Position numbers and translations under genes: made by a program. Below are positions 1 through 7,378 of a stretch of DNA of 12,229 bases, in pieces. The notes beneath the pieces are model-generated. The model was given only the letters and a program-made list of their open reading frames with translations, searched no databases and had not been told where the DNA came from. The first letter of the stretch is position 1, and each line of letters opens with the position of its first letter. The DNA is from Methylobacter sp. Lineage in GTDB: Bacteria > Pseudomonadota > Gammaproteobacteria > Methylococcales > Methylomonadaceae. The stretch lies in assembly GCA_028714995.1 (NCBI GenBank), contig JAQTLI010000037.1, positions 1-12,229 on the forward strand, read 5' to 3'.

Positions 1-1332
1 TTTATCGAAATCTTTCTTTTCCGGCGTGCCGTAGGCACCGATATCGACGTATAGCTCGTCCACGGTTCCTTCCTCAGTCCTGAAAGGGTGCACAAAGCCG
101 GTCTGGCCGCCATTATCTATGATCGACATCGGCGAAAGCCATAAGGGATATAAGCGGAAATGCTCGTCGAAATAGTCAATGGACTGCTTCAGATATCGGA
201 TCGGCATGAGCATGTCCTGAACCACATGATACTTTTCCCTGAGTCGCCGGGTGGTTTCGGTTTCCGTATATTTCAATAATTCGATGCGGGGAGGCAAGGC
301 CCAGCCCAGCAATGCCCTGAAAATGGGATGATTCCCGAACGGAATGATTTCCTCCATGGCCCAGAAATAACTGCGGGTGTGTCTGTGATAGTAATCCCGC
401 ACCGGCAGATATTCGACACCTTCCTCCCTTCGCTCCAGGTAGGTTTGGACATGCTTGTAAAACCAGGGCTTATACCATCGGCCGATGGCATTCAAAGAAC
501 CGTCCGAGCCTACGTCATCGACGAAATCGCCGACCATGATGACTGCCTGATCCCGGCCGTAAACCAGTCCTTCGACGAAATCGTTGTTTTCTGTCTCCCG
601 ACTGGCCCGTTCGAAAACGCTGACCATATTATCAAGGGTATAAACTGGCTGGTAGTGAAGCCGGACATATTTTTTGACCGGAATGATTTTCAATTCGGCA
701 GCCACCAGAAAGCTCAAGGTGCCATGGCTCCACGGAATCTGGTAAAAAAGATCGGGATTTTCCGACGGACTGCATTTGACCAGTTTCCCTTCCGCCGTCA
801 CGATCTCGAAGGATTGGCAAATATGCTGGAATAGCCCATATTTATGGCTGCTGGTTTCCACGCCGAAACCCATAATCAAACCGCCTACCGTCAAGCTGTC
901 CAGTTCCGGCACCACAGGCAGCGTCCAACCACGAGATATGAGGCTGCGCGAAATCTGACCCATGGTCGCCAGTGGTTCCAATCGGACAATTCTGCGCTGT
1001 TCATCAATTTCAAGCAGGTCGTTCATTCCGACATCGATGTTGCGATGAGAAAGCTTATATTTAGGCACCAGCTCGCTCATGGTTTTCCAGCCCGATCTTG
1101 CGGTGCAAAGTTTTTGTCCCGCGCCTTGCTTTTTCCAGTCCTCTATTTGCCGGATCACCGCTTCAACCTTGGCGTCGTGTCTTGCGGGGGAACTGCTCAG
1201 GTGAAAAGAAATCCAGTTACGGACGCTAGCATAAGCACCATAGGCCGCTGAAACGGGCAGGAGGAAAATGGTGGCGAATATTCCCCGGTAATGGGTCAGA
1301 ACATGTTCGAATATCTGCTCGATTTTTGTCAT
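1..1332 (-). CDS. DHCR24-like delta-24 sterol reductase (FAD-binding), 3' end outside window
   Basis: Homologue of 24-dehydrocholesterol reductase (seladin-1), the FAD enzyme that uses NADPH to reduce the side-chain C24 double bond of sterols. The 444 visible residues follow the human protein as I remember it almost throughout. They show an N-terminal hydrophobic segment (about residues 15-35), then the FAD-binding block PELDSLTVGGLIMGFG (142-157) followed by SSHKYGLFQH (161-170), then PSENPDLFYQIPWSHGTL (189-206), the HRHTRS motif, and DIGAYG near the window edge. Roughly 60-70 C-terminal residues are missing because the frame is open to position 1. The ATG at 1332 has an AGGA ribosome site 8 bases upstream. 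It is transcribed away from the IS remnant. Family assignment is secure. The substrate is inferred: it could act on endogenous methanotroph-type sterols, on scavenged sterol, or on another isoprenoid. Confidence 0.93.
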   Translation of the reverse strand, partial: MTKIEQIFEHVLTHYRGIFATIFLLPVSAAYGAYASVRNWISFHLSSSPARHDAKVEAVIRQIEDWKKQGAGQKLCTARSGWKTMSELVPKYKLSHRNIDVGMNDLLEIDEQRRIVRLEPLATMGQISRSLISRGWTLPVVPELDSLTVGGLIMGFGVETSSHKYGLFQHICQSFEIVTAEGKLVKCSPSENPDLFYQIPWSHGTLSFLVAAELKIIPVKKYVRLHYQPVYTLDNMVSVFERASRETENNDFVEGLVYGRDQAVIMVGDFVDDVGSDGSLNAIGRWYKPWFYKHVQTYLERREEGVEYLPVRDYYHRHTRSYFWAMEEIIPFGNHPIFRALLGWALPPRIELLKYTETETTRRLREKYHVVQDMLMPIRYLKQSIDYFDEHFRLYPLWLSPMSIIDNGGQTGFVHPFRTEEGTVDELYVDIGAYGTPEKKDFDK

Positions 1333-1393
1333 TCGATTTATCCTAAATTATTCAGTTACGGAGGTGGTCAGGGCAATGAGGCTAGTGGAAAGA

Positions 1394-1741
1394 TGATCTT
1401 GTCCCCATCTAGCGAACACGCGGCTAAGAGAGTAATCTGTAAAACCGAGGTAAACAATGAAAACCAAAAATCAAATACACATCCGTCCACAACAAATATA
1501 CAGTCCAGTTTAAGGAACAGGCATTGGAACGGGCAGAACGAGGTGGCATCTCCATTAAAGTTGAAGCTGTTCATGGTGAACGGTTTTCGACCCGAGTAGA
1601 TGCGAATTATCAAGTGTTCGAATATATTGAGGTGTATTACAATCGCAAAAGGCTTCACTCCAATTAGGCTATGTCAGCCCGGAAGTTTTTGAAGCTAAAA
1701 AAGTCGCTTAGCCGTATGTCCGTGAAATCGAGGCAAGATCA
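1394..1741 (+). mobile_element. Internally deleted IS3-family element (MITE-like remnant)
   Basis: A 348-base element bounded by imperfect terminal inverted repeats. The left end starts TGATCTTGTCCCCATC (from 1394). The reverse complement of the right end starts TGATCTTGCCTCGATT (from 1741). The outer eight bases are identical and about 17 of the first 25 match. Between them lie the first codons of an orfA and the last codons of an orfB typical of IS3-family transposases, with the roughly 1 kb of middle sequence absent. No clean target duplication is visible: the left flank ends AGA and the right flank begins AAA. The element cannot encode a transposase but keeps both ends, so it could in principle be moved by a full-length relative elsewhere in the genome. 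It sits between two divergent genes and may carry part of either promoter. Confidence 0.7.
1457..1711 (+). pseudogene. IS3-family transposase remnant: orfA start fused to orfB end
   Basis: The ATG at 1457 follows a GAGG ribosome site and begins MKTKN. If one A of the run at 1466-1470 is dropped, the reading continues into KYTVQFKEQALERAERGG, which resembles the start of an IS3 orfA (the helix-turn-helix protein). Only about 33 residues in, without further frame change, it becomes ERFSTRVDANYQVFEYIEVY then YNRKRLHSN, the end of the orfB DDE integrase. A stop and frame change follow at about 1665, after which LGYVSPEVFEAKKVA and a TAG at 1709 give the usual end. The catalytic core is deleted, so the gene is dead. 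Two small indels plus the large deletion point to old decay rather than a programmed frameshift. Confidence 0.72.
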
Positions 1742-1924
1742 AAACTTGTCTGGCAGGATTGATTGGACTATGCATTGGATTTTTGATCTCCAAACAGCCA
1801 TTTTGTTCTGTAACCTGGTCATGATTGTCTGATTTTCCAGTAACGATCGGAATGCCGTGCCTGCCCTTGCCACTGGTCAGGGATTTCTGCGATAGTAGTC
1901 AACGATCCAGCACAGGTAGCCGCC
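1742..1924 (+). promoter_or_regulatory. Upstream region of the kinase-nuclease gene; no clear promoter
   Basis: This 183-base stretch separates the IS remnant from the ATG at 1925. I see no coding remnant in it. A weak promoter candidate is TTGTCT (1746-1751), 17 bases, TATGCA (1769-1774). It matches consensus poorly and begins right at the IS end, so the deletion element may have changed how the downstream gene is driven. The ribosome site before 1925 is also weak (AGG about ten bases upstream). Nothing else in 1333-1924 beyond the IS remnant is recognised. Confidence 0.2.
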
Positions 1925-3874
1925 ATGACCCATCCAGCGTCACCCCCGTTATTGACCTACTGTCCTTCAAGCCTCGCCGAGCGACTGCTGACCGGTGGGC
2001 AAAGGATTTTACTGTATGGTGAGGCCGGTATCGGCAAATCTACACTGACTAACGAGCTCTCGCGGGTATTCTCCGAAAGAGGCCTAGCTTGCTTCTGCAT
2101 CAGCGCTGACCCGGGATCGCCAGGTTTCGGTTTGCCCGGAACGGTATCGCTGGGACAGTGGCAGGAGATCGGCTGGCAAGTGTTGGCATTTGAAGCGCTT
2201 TGCACACTGGATGCCGGCCGTTTTCGCTTGCCGCTGCTATCGGCTGTCAACAGGTTAATCCAAAAGACTCCCCAAGGCTTACTACTGCTGATCGACGCCC
2301 CCGGCGTGGTCCGAGGTATTGCAGGTTCGGAATTATTGACGGGCATGGTCGACCTGTTGAACATCGATACTGTAGTGGTGCTGAACCGTCAGTCGAAACC
2401 GCTACCCTTAAAGAACGAGCTATTGTCATTTGGCGTCCGTGTCCTGCCCGTGCATGCCCATCCCCAAGCATGCCGTCCCGGCCAGAAGACGCGAGCACAC
2501 AAAAGAACCCAGCAATGGCGAACTTACCTCGCTGTCAGCAATGAGATAATGATCAACCTTTCCGATCTTCGGTTGATCGGCTCACCTCCGCCTCTAGATG
2601 TCCCCGATGCCTGGACTGGCCGCCAATGCGCCTTTATCGATACCGACCGAACCGTGAGCATCGGCGAAATCATCGCCCTGCAAGACGGGAAACTTCAACT
2701 CCGGCTGCCTGTAGCAGCGGCAACAACCCAGATATTGCTGGTGCGCGATGCCCGTAGCGAAAAAAACGGTCTGCTCGTCAGCGCCGCGCCGTTTGCTTCC
2801 GGCAACCTGCAATTCCTGCCGCCGCCCGACGCCATGCCCTATCCGACTAAAGATTACTCTGGCGGGCCTAGGCCGGCGGTCAAATTACGAGGCATGTACG
2901 CAACTATGATCAATGGCGTTTTCGGCGACCCCTTGCTGCATCTGCGTCAGCACCAACAGCAACGCAGCCTGCTGTTTGACCTGGGCGATTCCGTCAGATT
3001 ATCCACCCGAATAGCCCATCAAGTCAGCGATGTTTTCATCAGCCATGCCCATATTGATCATATCGGCGGCTTCCTGTGGCTGCTGCGCTCCCGGGTCGGC
3101 GATTTTCCAGTCTGCCGACTTTTTGGGCCACCGGGTTTGATCGGTCATATTAAGGGCATGATCGACGGTGTCCTTTGGGATCGCATCGGAGATACGGGGC
3201 CGCGTTTCGAAATCGCCGAAATTCATGGCAACCGGCTGCTGAGGACTCGCATTCAGACGGGTTGCAGGGATTGCGTTGATCTTCCCGAAATTCAGATTGC
3301 CGATGGACTGATTGTGGACGATCCGCTGTTCTGCGTCCGCACGATCACACTGGATCACGGCACTCCGGTGCAGGCCTATGCCTTTGAAAGTAAGATCAAA
3401 CTCAGTGTCGATGAGAATGCTCTCAAAACGCTGGCTTTAGATGCCGGTCCCTGGCTAAATCAACTGAAGCAATTTGTCAGTGCAGGCGATAACAAGGCGA
3501 TGATCCGACTGCCCGACAATAGCAGCCGGGAGGCAGGAGAACTGGGCGCCCGCCTCCTTACCGTCACGCCCGGCGAAAAATTGGTTTATGCGACCGATCT
3601 GGCCGATACGGAAGCCAATCGCACTGCCCTGACCGCCTTGGCGCACAAGGCCGACTTTTTTTTCTGCGAAGCTGCTTTTCTCGAAACTGATATTGAGCAG
3701 GCCCGCAGAACCGGCCATCTGACGGCGCGGGCCTGCGGTGAGATCGCAACCGGCGCCGATGTCAAACAACTGGTGCCGTTTCATTTCTCCAGGCGTTACG
3801 AAACAGAGCCTGAAGCGGTTTACCTGGAAATAAACGCTGCCTGTTCCCGAGTCATCATGCCTCCGAAAAAATAG
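1925..3874 (+). CDS. Clp1/Grc3-type polynucleotide 5'-kinase fused to RNase Z-like MBL nuclease
   Basis: A 649-residue two-enzyme protein. Residues 20-200 resemble the Clp1/Grc3/NOL9 RNA 5'-hydroxyl kinases. There is a P-loop GEAGIGKST (32-40), then DPGSPGFGLPGTVSLG (62-77) matching the family's DPGQ...PG.VSL signature, then LLIDAPGVVRGIAGSELL (121-138) matching the TPGW..G segment. Residues 200-300 look like the family's beta-rich tail. From about 319 a metallo-beta-lactamase domain begins: NGVFGDP (330-336), FDLGD (351-355), metal site HAHIDH (374-379), LDHGTP (476-481), Asp558 in YATDLAD, then GHLTARACGEIA (597-608) and PFHFSRRY (618-625), hallmarks of tRNase Z. All expected metal ligands are present, so both halves look active. 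No signal peptide is seen, so it is probably cytoplasmic. A role in RNA end-processing or repair is inference. The start is chosen by the match to the family; its ribosome site is weak. It ends convergent to the next gene. Confidence 0.85.
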   Translation: MTHPASPPLLTYCPSSLAERLLTGGQRILLYGEAGIGKSTLTNELSRVFSERGLACFCISADPGSPGFGLPGTVSLGQWQEIGWQVLAFEALCTLDAGRFRLPLLSAVNRLIQKTPQGLLLLIDAPGVVRGIAGSELLTGMVDLLNIDTVVVLNRQSKPLPLKNELLSFGVRVLPVHAHPQACRPGQKTRAHKRTQQWRTYLAVSNEIMINLSDLRLIGSPPPLDVPDAWTGRQCAFIDTDRTVSIGEIIALQDGKLQLRLPVAAATTQILLVRDARSEKNGLLVSAAPFASGNLQFLPPPDAMPYPTKDYSGGPRPAVKLRGMYATMINGVFGDPLLHLRQHQQQRSLLFDLGDSVRLSTRIAHQVSDVFISHAHIDHIGGFLWLLRSRVGDFPVCRLFGPPGLIGHIKGMIDGVLWDRIGDTGPRFEIAEIHGNRLLRTRIQTGCRDCVDLPEIQIADGLIVDDPLFCVRTITLDHGTPVQAYAFESKIKLSVDENALKTLALDAGPWLNQLKQFVSAGDNKAMIRLPDNSSREAGELGARLLTVTPGEKLVYATDLADTEANRTALTALAHKADFFFCEAAFLETDIEQARRTGHLTARACGEIATGADVKQLVPFHFSRRYETEPEAVYLEINAACSRVIMPPKK

Positions 3875-3948
3875 CAAAGACGACTAGGATTGAAACGGGG
3901 CAGTAATCCACACGAATTTATCCATGCTCCAAACTATTAAATACCCCG

Positions 3949-3995
3949 ACTAACAGCGTTAGTAGGCAATGTCCTGTTGATCGCCTTCGGTGGTC
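3949..3995. other. Two short hairpins between convergent genes
   Basis: The 148-base gap between the kinase-nuclease gene and the convergent thioesterase gene holds ACTAACAGCGTTAGT (3949-3963, 6-bp stem, 3-base loop) and GATCGCCTTCGGTGGTC (3979-3995). The second forms a seven-pair stem with two G-U pairs only in the plus-strand RNA. Neither is followed by a T run, so a factor-independent terminator for the upstream gene is only a weak possibility. Confidence 0.2.
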
Positions 3996-4022
3996 GCTTA
4001 ATCAAGTTTATTAGAAAACTCG

Positions 4023-4463
4023 TCACGGTTTTCTATCCTTGATGAATACGCAATTTGCTATACCTCTGGCAGCGAGTTTTCCTTTTCCATTCCTGACTTC
4101 GGCTTGTAAAACTATATGTGTCGATGTTTTCTGAATCATTGACGCAGTGACATCAATATAGCGGTCACTCTTTGTAATGGGACGTTTAAAAGTGGTATTT
4201 ATTTCTTTGGTGATGTTAGGTGGAGCCAGCATGTAACTCAAAGGTGATACTGTATTATCAATAGCAGCAACTATTATCCCACCTTGCATAAATCCAAATG
4301 GGTTCATATATCTTTCTTTGTTTGGAAAGCGAACAGTCAATGTTTCCCCTTCAATAAAGTCAATAAATTCACCTTCCATATCGGTAAATACTTTCGGCGG
4401 TAGTTCCATGCCGCTATTAGATGGAATTTTTTCAAGGAGTCTGGCCATTATGGCTTTTTTCAT
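4023..4463 (-). CDS. PaaI-type hotdog thioesterase family protein
   Basis: A 146-residue single hotdog-fold protein. The segment NPFGFMQGGIIVAAIDNT (54-71) matches the signature helix of PaaI-like acyl-CoA thioesterases, with Gln60 where most members have His before the two glycines. Asn54 and Asp69 are kept. The later strands INTTFKRPITKSDRYIDVTA and IVLQAEVRNGKGKLAARG complete the fold. The family hydrolyses aromatic or medium-chain acyl-CoA thioesters in the cytoplasm; the substrate here cannot be told. It lies 2 bases after the methyltransferase stop, so the two are surely co-transcribed. The ribosome site before 4463 is weak, which fits translational coupling. An internal ATG at residue 6 is an alternative start. 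It is the last gene of the minus-strand array. Confidence 0.85.
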   Translation of the reverse strand: MKKAIMARLLEKIPSNSGMELPPKVFTDMEGEFIDFIEGETLTVRFPNKERYMNPFGFMQGGIIVAAIDNTVSPLSYMLAPPNITKEINTTFKRPITKSDRYIDVTASMIQKTSTHIVLQAEVRNGKGKLAARGIANCVFIKDRKP

Positions 4464-4465
4464 GT

Positions 4466-5296
4466 CTAGCCCGTTTCAGATTTCTGATAATCCGATGCAA
4501 AAATACAAATTAAATACCCATGTTCCAGTGTTTTCAAGAATGTTTTAAATATAAACAAGGGCACTTTTATTAAACCAAATTCAATAGCTTTGCCAATGAT
4601 CGAGTGTTTTTCAACAAGCTGATAGTTGGAATTTAAAAACACCTCAGTTGGTTTTTGCGGGGTAAACTTAAAACCCGCCCCTAGTAATTCGCCAAATTTC
4701 TGATGCAATGTATGGCTATATTTATTAAAAAAATTTTCAGTCATAAGGTCGCAAACCAGGGTATGTTTTGGAAACAACCTATGCAAGGTTTGAAGGGTTT
4801 GTTTAATGATACCCTCTTGCAAATAGATAAATACGCCTTCAAAAACCACAATAACGGGTTGATCCGTAGAGAATTCCTGCAATTTATCTGCCAGTGATTC
4901 TGTTTCAAAATCGATAGCTATGCGTTGAAGATTGTTTTTGCATCGCTCAATTGGCAGCTTCTCATCTTTGTACGAAATAATTTGCGGCTCGTCCAGCTCA
5001 ATCCATCTGCCGCCGTTTAGCCGATAGGCACGGCTGTCAAAACCGGCTCCGATTAAAATTACCGGTAATTCAGGATTTTCAGTTAACTCTTTTCTTATGT
5101 AATCATCAATAATCCGATGCCTGGCGACATTCCCTGCATTTTGATTTTTTTCTGAATTAAAAGAGGAAAGAATTTTTAATCCTCTTTCATCCATAAAATC
5201 CTTGGCATAAATATCCTGGCATACAGATTTCTCGTTTTCGGCATCCTGCATGCGGACTCCGCAGCAATAAAAAGCAGTATTTGATATGGGTTTCAT
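4466..5296 (-). CDS. Class I SAM-dependent methyltransferase, leucine carboxyl methyltransferase-like
   Basis: A 276-residue member of the LCM/PPM1-like O-methyltransferase family, common in bacteria, often of unknown substrate and linked to small-molecule carboxyl or hydroxyl methylation. The SAM-binding motif I is VILIGAGFDSRAYRL (79-93). The acidic ribose contact follows in WIELDEPQIISYK (98-110), and VIVVFEGVFIYLQEG is the usual post-motif segment. The ATG at 5296 has AAAGGA six bases upstream. A possible minus-10 box (TACAAT, complement of 5325-5330) lies before it without a good minus-35. Its A+T-rich, lysine-rich coding style differs from the GC-richer kinase-nuclease gene and suggests separate ancestry. 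It forms a two-gene unit with the thioesterase; whether they act on the same compound is unknown. Confidence 0.88.
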   Translation of the reverse strand: MKPISNTAFYCCGVRMQDAENEKSVCQDIYAKDFMDERGLKILSSFNSEKNQNAGNVARHRIIDDYIRKELTENPELPVILIGAGFDSRAYRLNGGRWIELDEPQIISYKDEKLPIERCKNNLQRIAIDFETESLADKLQEFSTDQPVIVVFEGVFIYLQEGIIKQTLQTLHRLFPKHTLVCDLMTENFFNKYSHTLHQKFGELLGAGFKFTPQKPTEVFLNSNYQLVEKHSIIGKAIEFGLIKVPLFIFKTFLKTLEHGYLICIFASDYQKSETG

Positions 5297-5385
5297 ATAT
5301 TCCTTTCATGCAATAAGGTGAATTATTGTAAAGTCAGTCGAACGCTGAACAGTTAAGCTATGTTGGGATCCTGATTGAGCGTACG

Positions 5386-6030
5386 TCAGGGTACATTTTT
5401 TACTCCGGCATTGACCAGTTCAGCCATTGCTGTTGCCCCGCTTTGCCCGCTGGCATTCAGCCCATGTATAACGCTAGCCTGATTTTGTGGCGGCTGATTT
5501 TGGCTTACTTTCCACTTGCCGGATAGCCGGGTAATAATTATTTCAATGCCGACCACGGCCTCAATCAGCTTTTCGGTGAAATCTTCCGGAGCATCAGACA
5601 ACGCCCACGGCACAGGAAAAGCCGCCTCGTGATGAGTGGTAAGAGCTTCCATCTGGCTTCGAATCCAGGAAGCATCATCGATGATGCTCAGGGAACCGTA
5701 GGCATGAACGACGGTGTAATTCCAGGTGGGAACAACCTTTCCGGTCTCCTGCTTGGTCGCGTACCAGGACGGGCTGATATAAGCGTCCGGGCCCTGGAAT
5801 ATGGCCAGCGTATCAACTTCCGATGCAAGGTCACGCCAGATTGGATTCGCCCGCGCTACATGGCCGCGTAACACACTAAAAGGTTCGGATGTTTGTGACA
5901 GATGCAACGGAATATGATTGGCGTTAATGCCGTCTGAGCCGAGTGTTACCAATGTCGCAAGCGGCCGGTTGCGAATCAGCTCTTGCATGACTTCGATATT
6001 GGGCTGTTCAAAATGGGGCGGTATGTACAT
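5386..6030 (-). CDS. PaiB-like FMN-binding split-barrel protein (negative transcriptional regulator family)
   Basis: A 214-residue protein of the PaiB family, flavin-binding split-barrel proteins named after a Bacillus repressor of sporulation and protease genes. It begins MYIPPHFEQP as members do. It carries PLATLVTLGSDGINANHIPL (23-42), GHVARANPIW (56-65), FQGPDAYISPSWY (78-90) and VPTWNYTVVHAYG (100-112), all family signatures. Family members may be oxidoreductases rather than DNA-binding regulators, since no helix-turn-helix is present. It has a GGAG ribosome site 8 bases before the ATG and lies 15 bases after the EthD gene, as the last member of a five-gene operon. Length is normal and no defects are seen. 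Confidence 0.9.
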   Translation of the reverse strand: MYIPPHFEQPNIEVMQELIRNRPLATLVTLGSDGINANHIPLHLSQTSEPFSVLRGHVARANPIWRDLASEVDTLAIFQGPDAYISPSWYATKQETGKVVPTWNYTVVHAYGSLSIIDDASWIRSQMEALTTHHEAAFPVPWALSDAPEDFTEKLIEAVVGIEIIITRLSGKWKVSQNQPPQNQASVIHGLNASGQSGATAMAELVNAGVKNVP

Positions 6031-6045
6031 CTGTATACTCCATGG

Positions 6046-6369
6046 CTACCGAGAAATGAGGACTTCGTTGACTTGAATAATCGGCTCTATGTTTGTGTAA
6101 TTGGACATGTCACCTTGCAATACTGCGGCGTGCGGCGTGAAAGCAGCCATGAAGTCTTCAGCCGAATTAAACAGATAGTGACACATGGCGATATATGCTG
6201 CATCCGTTCCCGGCAGTGCGCCACCAAGCCCGCGCTCGACTGAAACGCCCTTGAATCCTGAATGGGTACTCAAAAGTCCAATGGACAACGGCATGTGGGT
6301 GTCAATGTAATAGCTCATATCGAACCGGGAACCTTTATTGTTAGGGTACAGAATGCTGATTTTAATCAT
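6046..6369 (-). CDS. EthD-family ferredoxin-like-fold protein
   Basis: A 107-residue EthD-domain protein, a small dimeric alpha/beta barrel family named after a protein needed for the EthABCD cytochrome P450 ether-degradation system. Residues 18-28 give MSYYIDTHMPL, the typical YY...H.PL signature near the N-terminus, after a first strand IKISILYPN. Its ATG overlaps the stop of the SnoaL-like gene as ATGA, and AAGGGA lies six bases upstream inside that gene, so translation is coupled. Such proteins are often stand-alone with unknown role; monooxygenase, isomerase or decarboxylase-like functions are all possible. Confidence 0.85.
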   Translation of the reverse strand: MIKISILYPNNKGSRFDMSYYIDTHMPLSIGLLSTHSGFKGVSVERGLGGALPGTDAAYIAMCHYLFNSAEDFMAAFTPHAAVLQGDMSNYTNIEPIIQVNEVLISR

Positions 6370-6737
6370 GAAGATCCCTTAAGTGGTGAATAGTGGGCAA
6401 ATGCTTTGGCCACTTTTTTGTCTTGGTTAAAATGAAACACCTCGGCAGCCAGACGACCTCGCGCCCCCTGGTAGTAGAGAGTAATGCTGTTCACGCCAAC
6501 AAGTGTCGTAATCAATTCGAAGTGTAAGTCGGGAATGAGTTGTAGGGCCTTCGTCCAATAGTCGCCGACCGCCGTTTTGCCGCGAAGGCTTCCGCTCGGC
6601 TCGTTAGCAACTTGGATAATTACAGGCGATGTCATTTCAAAATCATCAGCATAGTGGGACAAGATGCGCTGCAAATCATGGCTGTTCCACGAGTCTATCC
6701 AGTCGTTAGCAAAATGTTCGGCAAAGGTATTGTCCAT
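6366..6737 (-). CDS. SnoaL-like / NTF2-fold protein
   Basis: A 123-residue NTF2-like cone-barrel protein of SnoaL type. The start WIDSWNSHDLQRILSHYADD (13-32) followed by FEMTSPV matches the W...WN.HD...I...Y.DD signature. LRGKTAVGDYW and PDLHFELITTLVG follow in the usual order. The family includes polyketide cyclases, dehydratase-like enzymes and non-enzymatic binding proteins, so the reaction is unknown. A good AAGGA ribosome site stands before the ATG. The gene begins 16 bases after the transglutaminase stop and overlaps the next gene by 4 bases. It could act with its EthD partner on a small cyclic compound, but this is only context inference. Confidence 0.85.
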   Translation of the reverse strand: MDNTFAEHFANDWIDSWNSHDLQRILSHYADDFEMTSPVIIQVANEPSGSLRGKTAVGDYWTKALQLIPDLHFELITTLVGVNSITLYYQGARGRLAAEVFHFNQDKKVAKAFAHYSPLKGSS

Positions 6738-6753
6738 GAGTAATCCTTGAGGC

Positions 6754-7378
6754 TCAATGTAAAGGGCGTACCGTAAGAGGGTGAAGTTCGTTCGGTTGAG
6801 TCTCTATAACCTCAATATCCGGCAGGTTCTCAAAGACCTGCTCTACAGTCTTGTTGCGGGTTAATGCCTTCACCACCAATGGCAACGGTTCAGCCCATAT
6901 TTCCGGGAAGTCCCTTTCCGACGCAGCAACAAGTGGGAATGCCAGCTTTTCCATGGGCGGACTAAATTCAGCTGCTACACCCGGCTTATTGCCTCGGGCA
7001 TCAATGCGATACCAGCCATATTGTTTGAGATAAACCGCATTCAAGCCATGAAGACAGTAAGGAGGGCCATCGGTTTCAACCGTCAATCGCTGGTAACAAA
7101 GCCCCGCCGGAATGGCATTGGCTCTTAAAAGCGCTGCCAACAAATGGCTCTTGGCATAACAGTAACCTTGTGCCATAGACTAATACATCGGAGGCTTTAC
7201 AGGTGACTGGGTTCATCCGGTAATCCCAGCTATGCTTAATGTCATCGCGGGCGAACTCGAAGCAACATTTCGCTACAGACTCATCGGTAAGACAGCCCTC
7301 AGCAAGCTCCGCTGCCTTTGCAGCTACCAAGGGATGTTTCCAGTCGATGTACTTACTGCTTTCAAGGTATGCTTTCAT
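6754..7378 (-). pseudogene. Transglutaminase-like cysteine protease family, single-base frameshift
   Basis: Two overlapping frames together give one protein of the transglutaminase-like superfamily, about 207 residues. The first part ends PVTCKASDVLVYGT, which in family members leads straight into G-Y-C. Dropping one T of the pair at 7168-7169 gives VYGTGYCYAKSHLLAALL and joins the frames. The repaired protein has Cys73, His110 in CLHGLNAVYL and Asp126 in WYRIDARGN, the full catalytic triad, so it would be active if intact. The start is taken at 7378, where ATG overlaps the stop of the GFA gene (AAAATGA). An earlier ATG at 7396 is less likely. The frameshift is either a real recent mutation or a base-calling error in a short run. 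Confidence 0.82.

Noticed and set aside
328..834. 168-codon open frame on the plus strand
   Set aside because: It lies wholly antisense to the well-conserved DHCR24 coding region and matches no family I know.
1347..1376. Minus-strand promoter TTGCCC, 18 bases, AATAAT before DHCR24
   Set aside because: Transcription would begin downstream of the gene's own ribosome site, so it cannot drive normal translation of this start.
1291..1599. 102-codon open frame across the DHCR24 start and the IS remnant
   Set aside because: It crosses the IS end and uses the wrong frame for the transposase remnant, so it is a chance frame.
2200..2544. Several plus- and minus-strand open frames inside the kinase-nuclease gene
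   Set aside because: They overlap a gene with clear domain motifs along its whole length and show no family features.
3979..3995. Factor-independent terminator after the kinase-nuclease gene
   Set aside because: The stem needs two G-U pairs and no T run follows.
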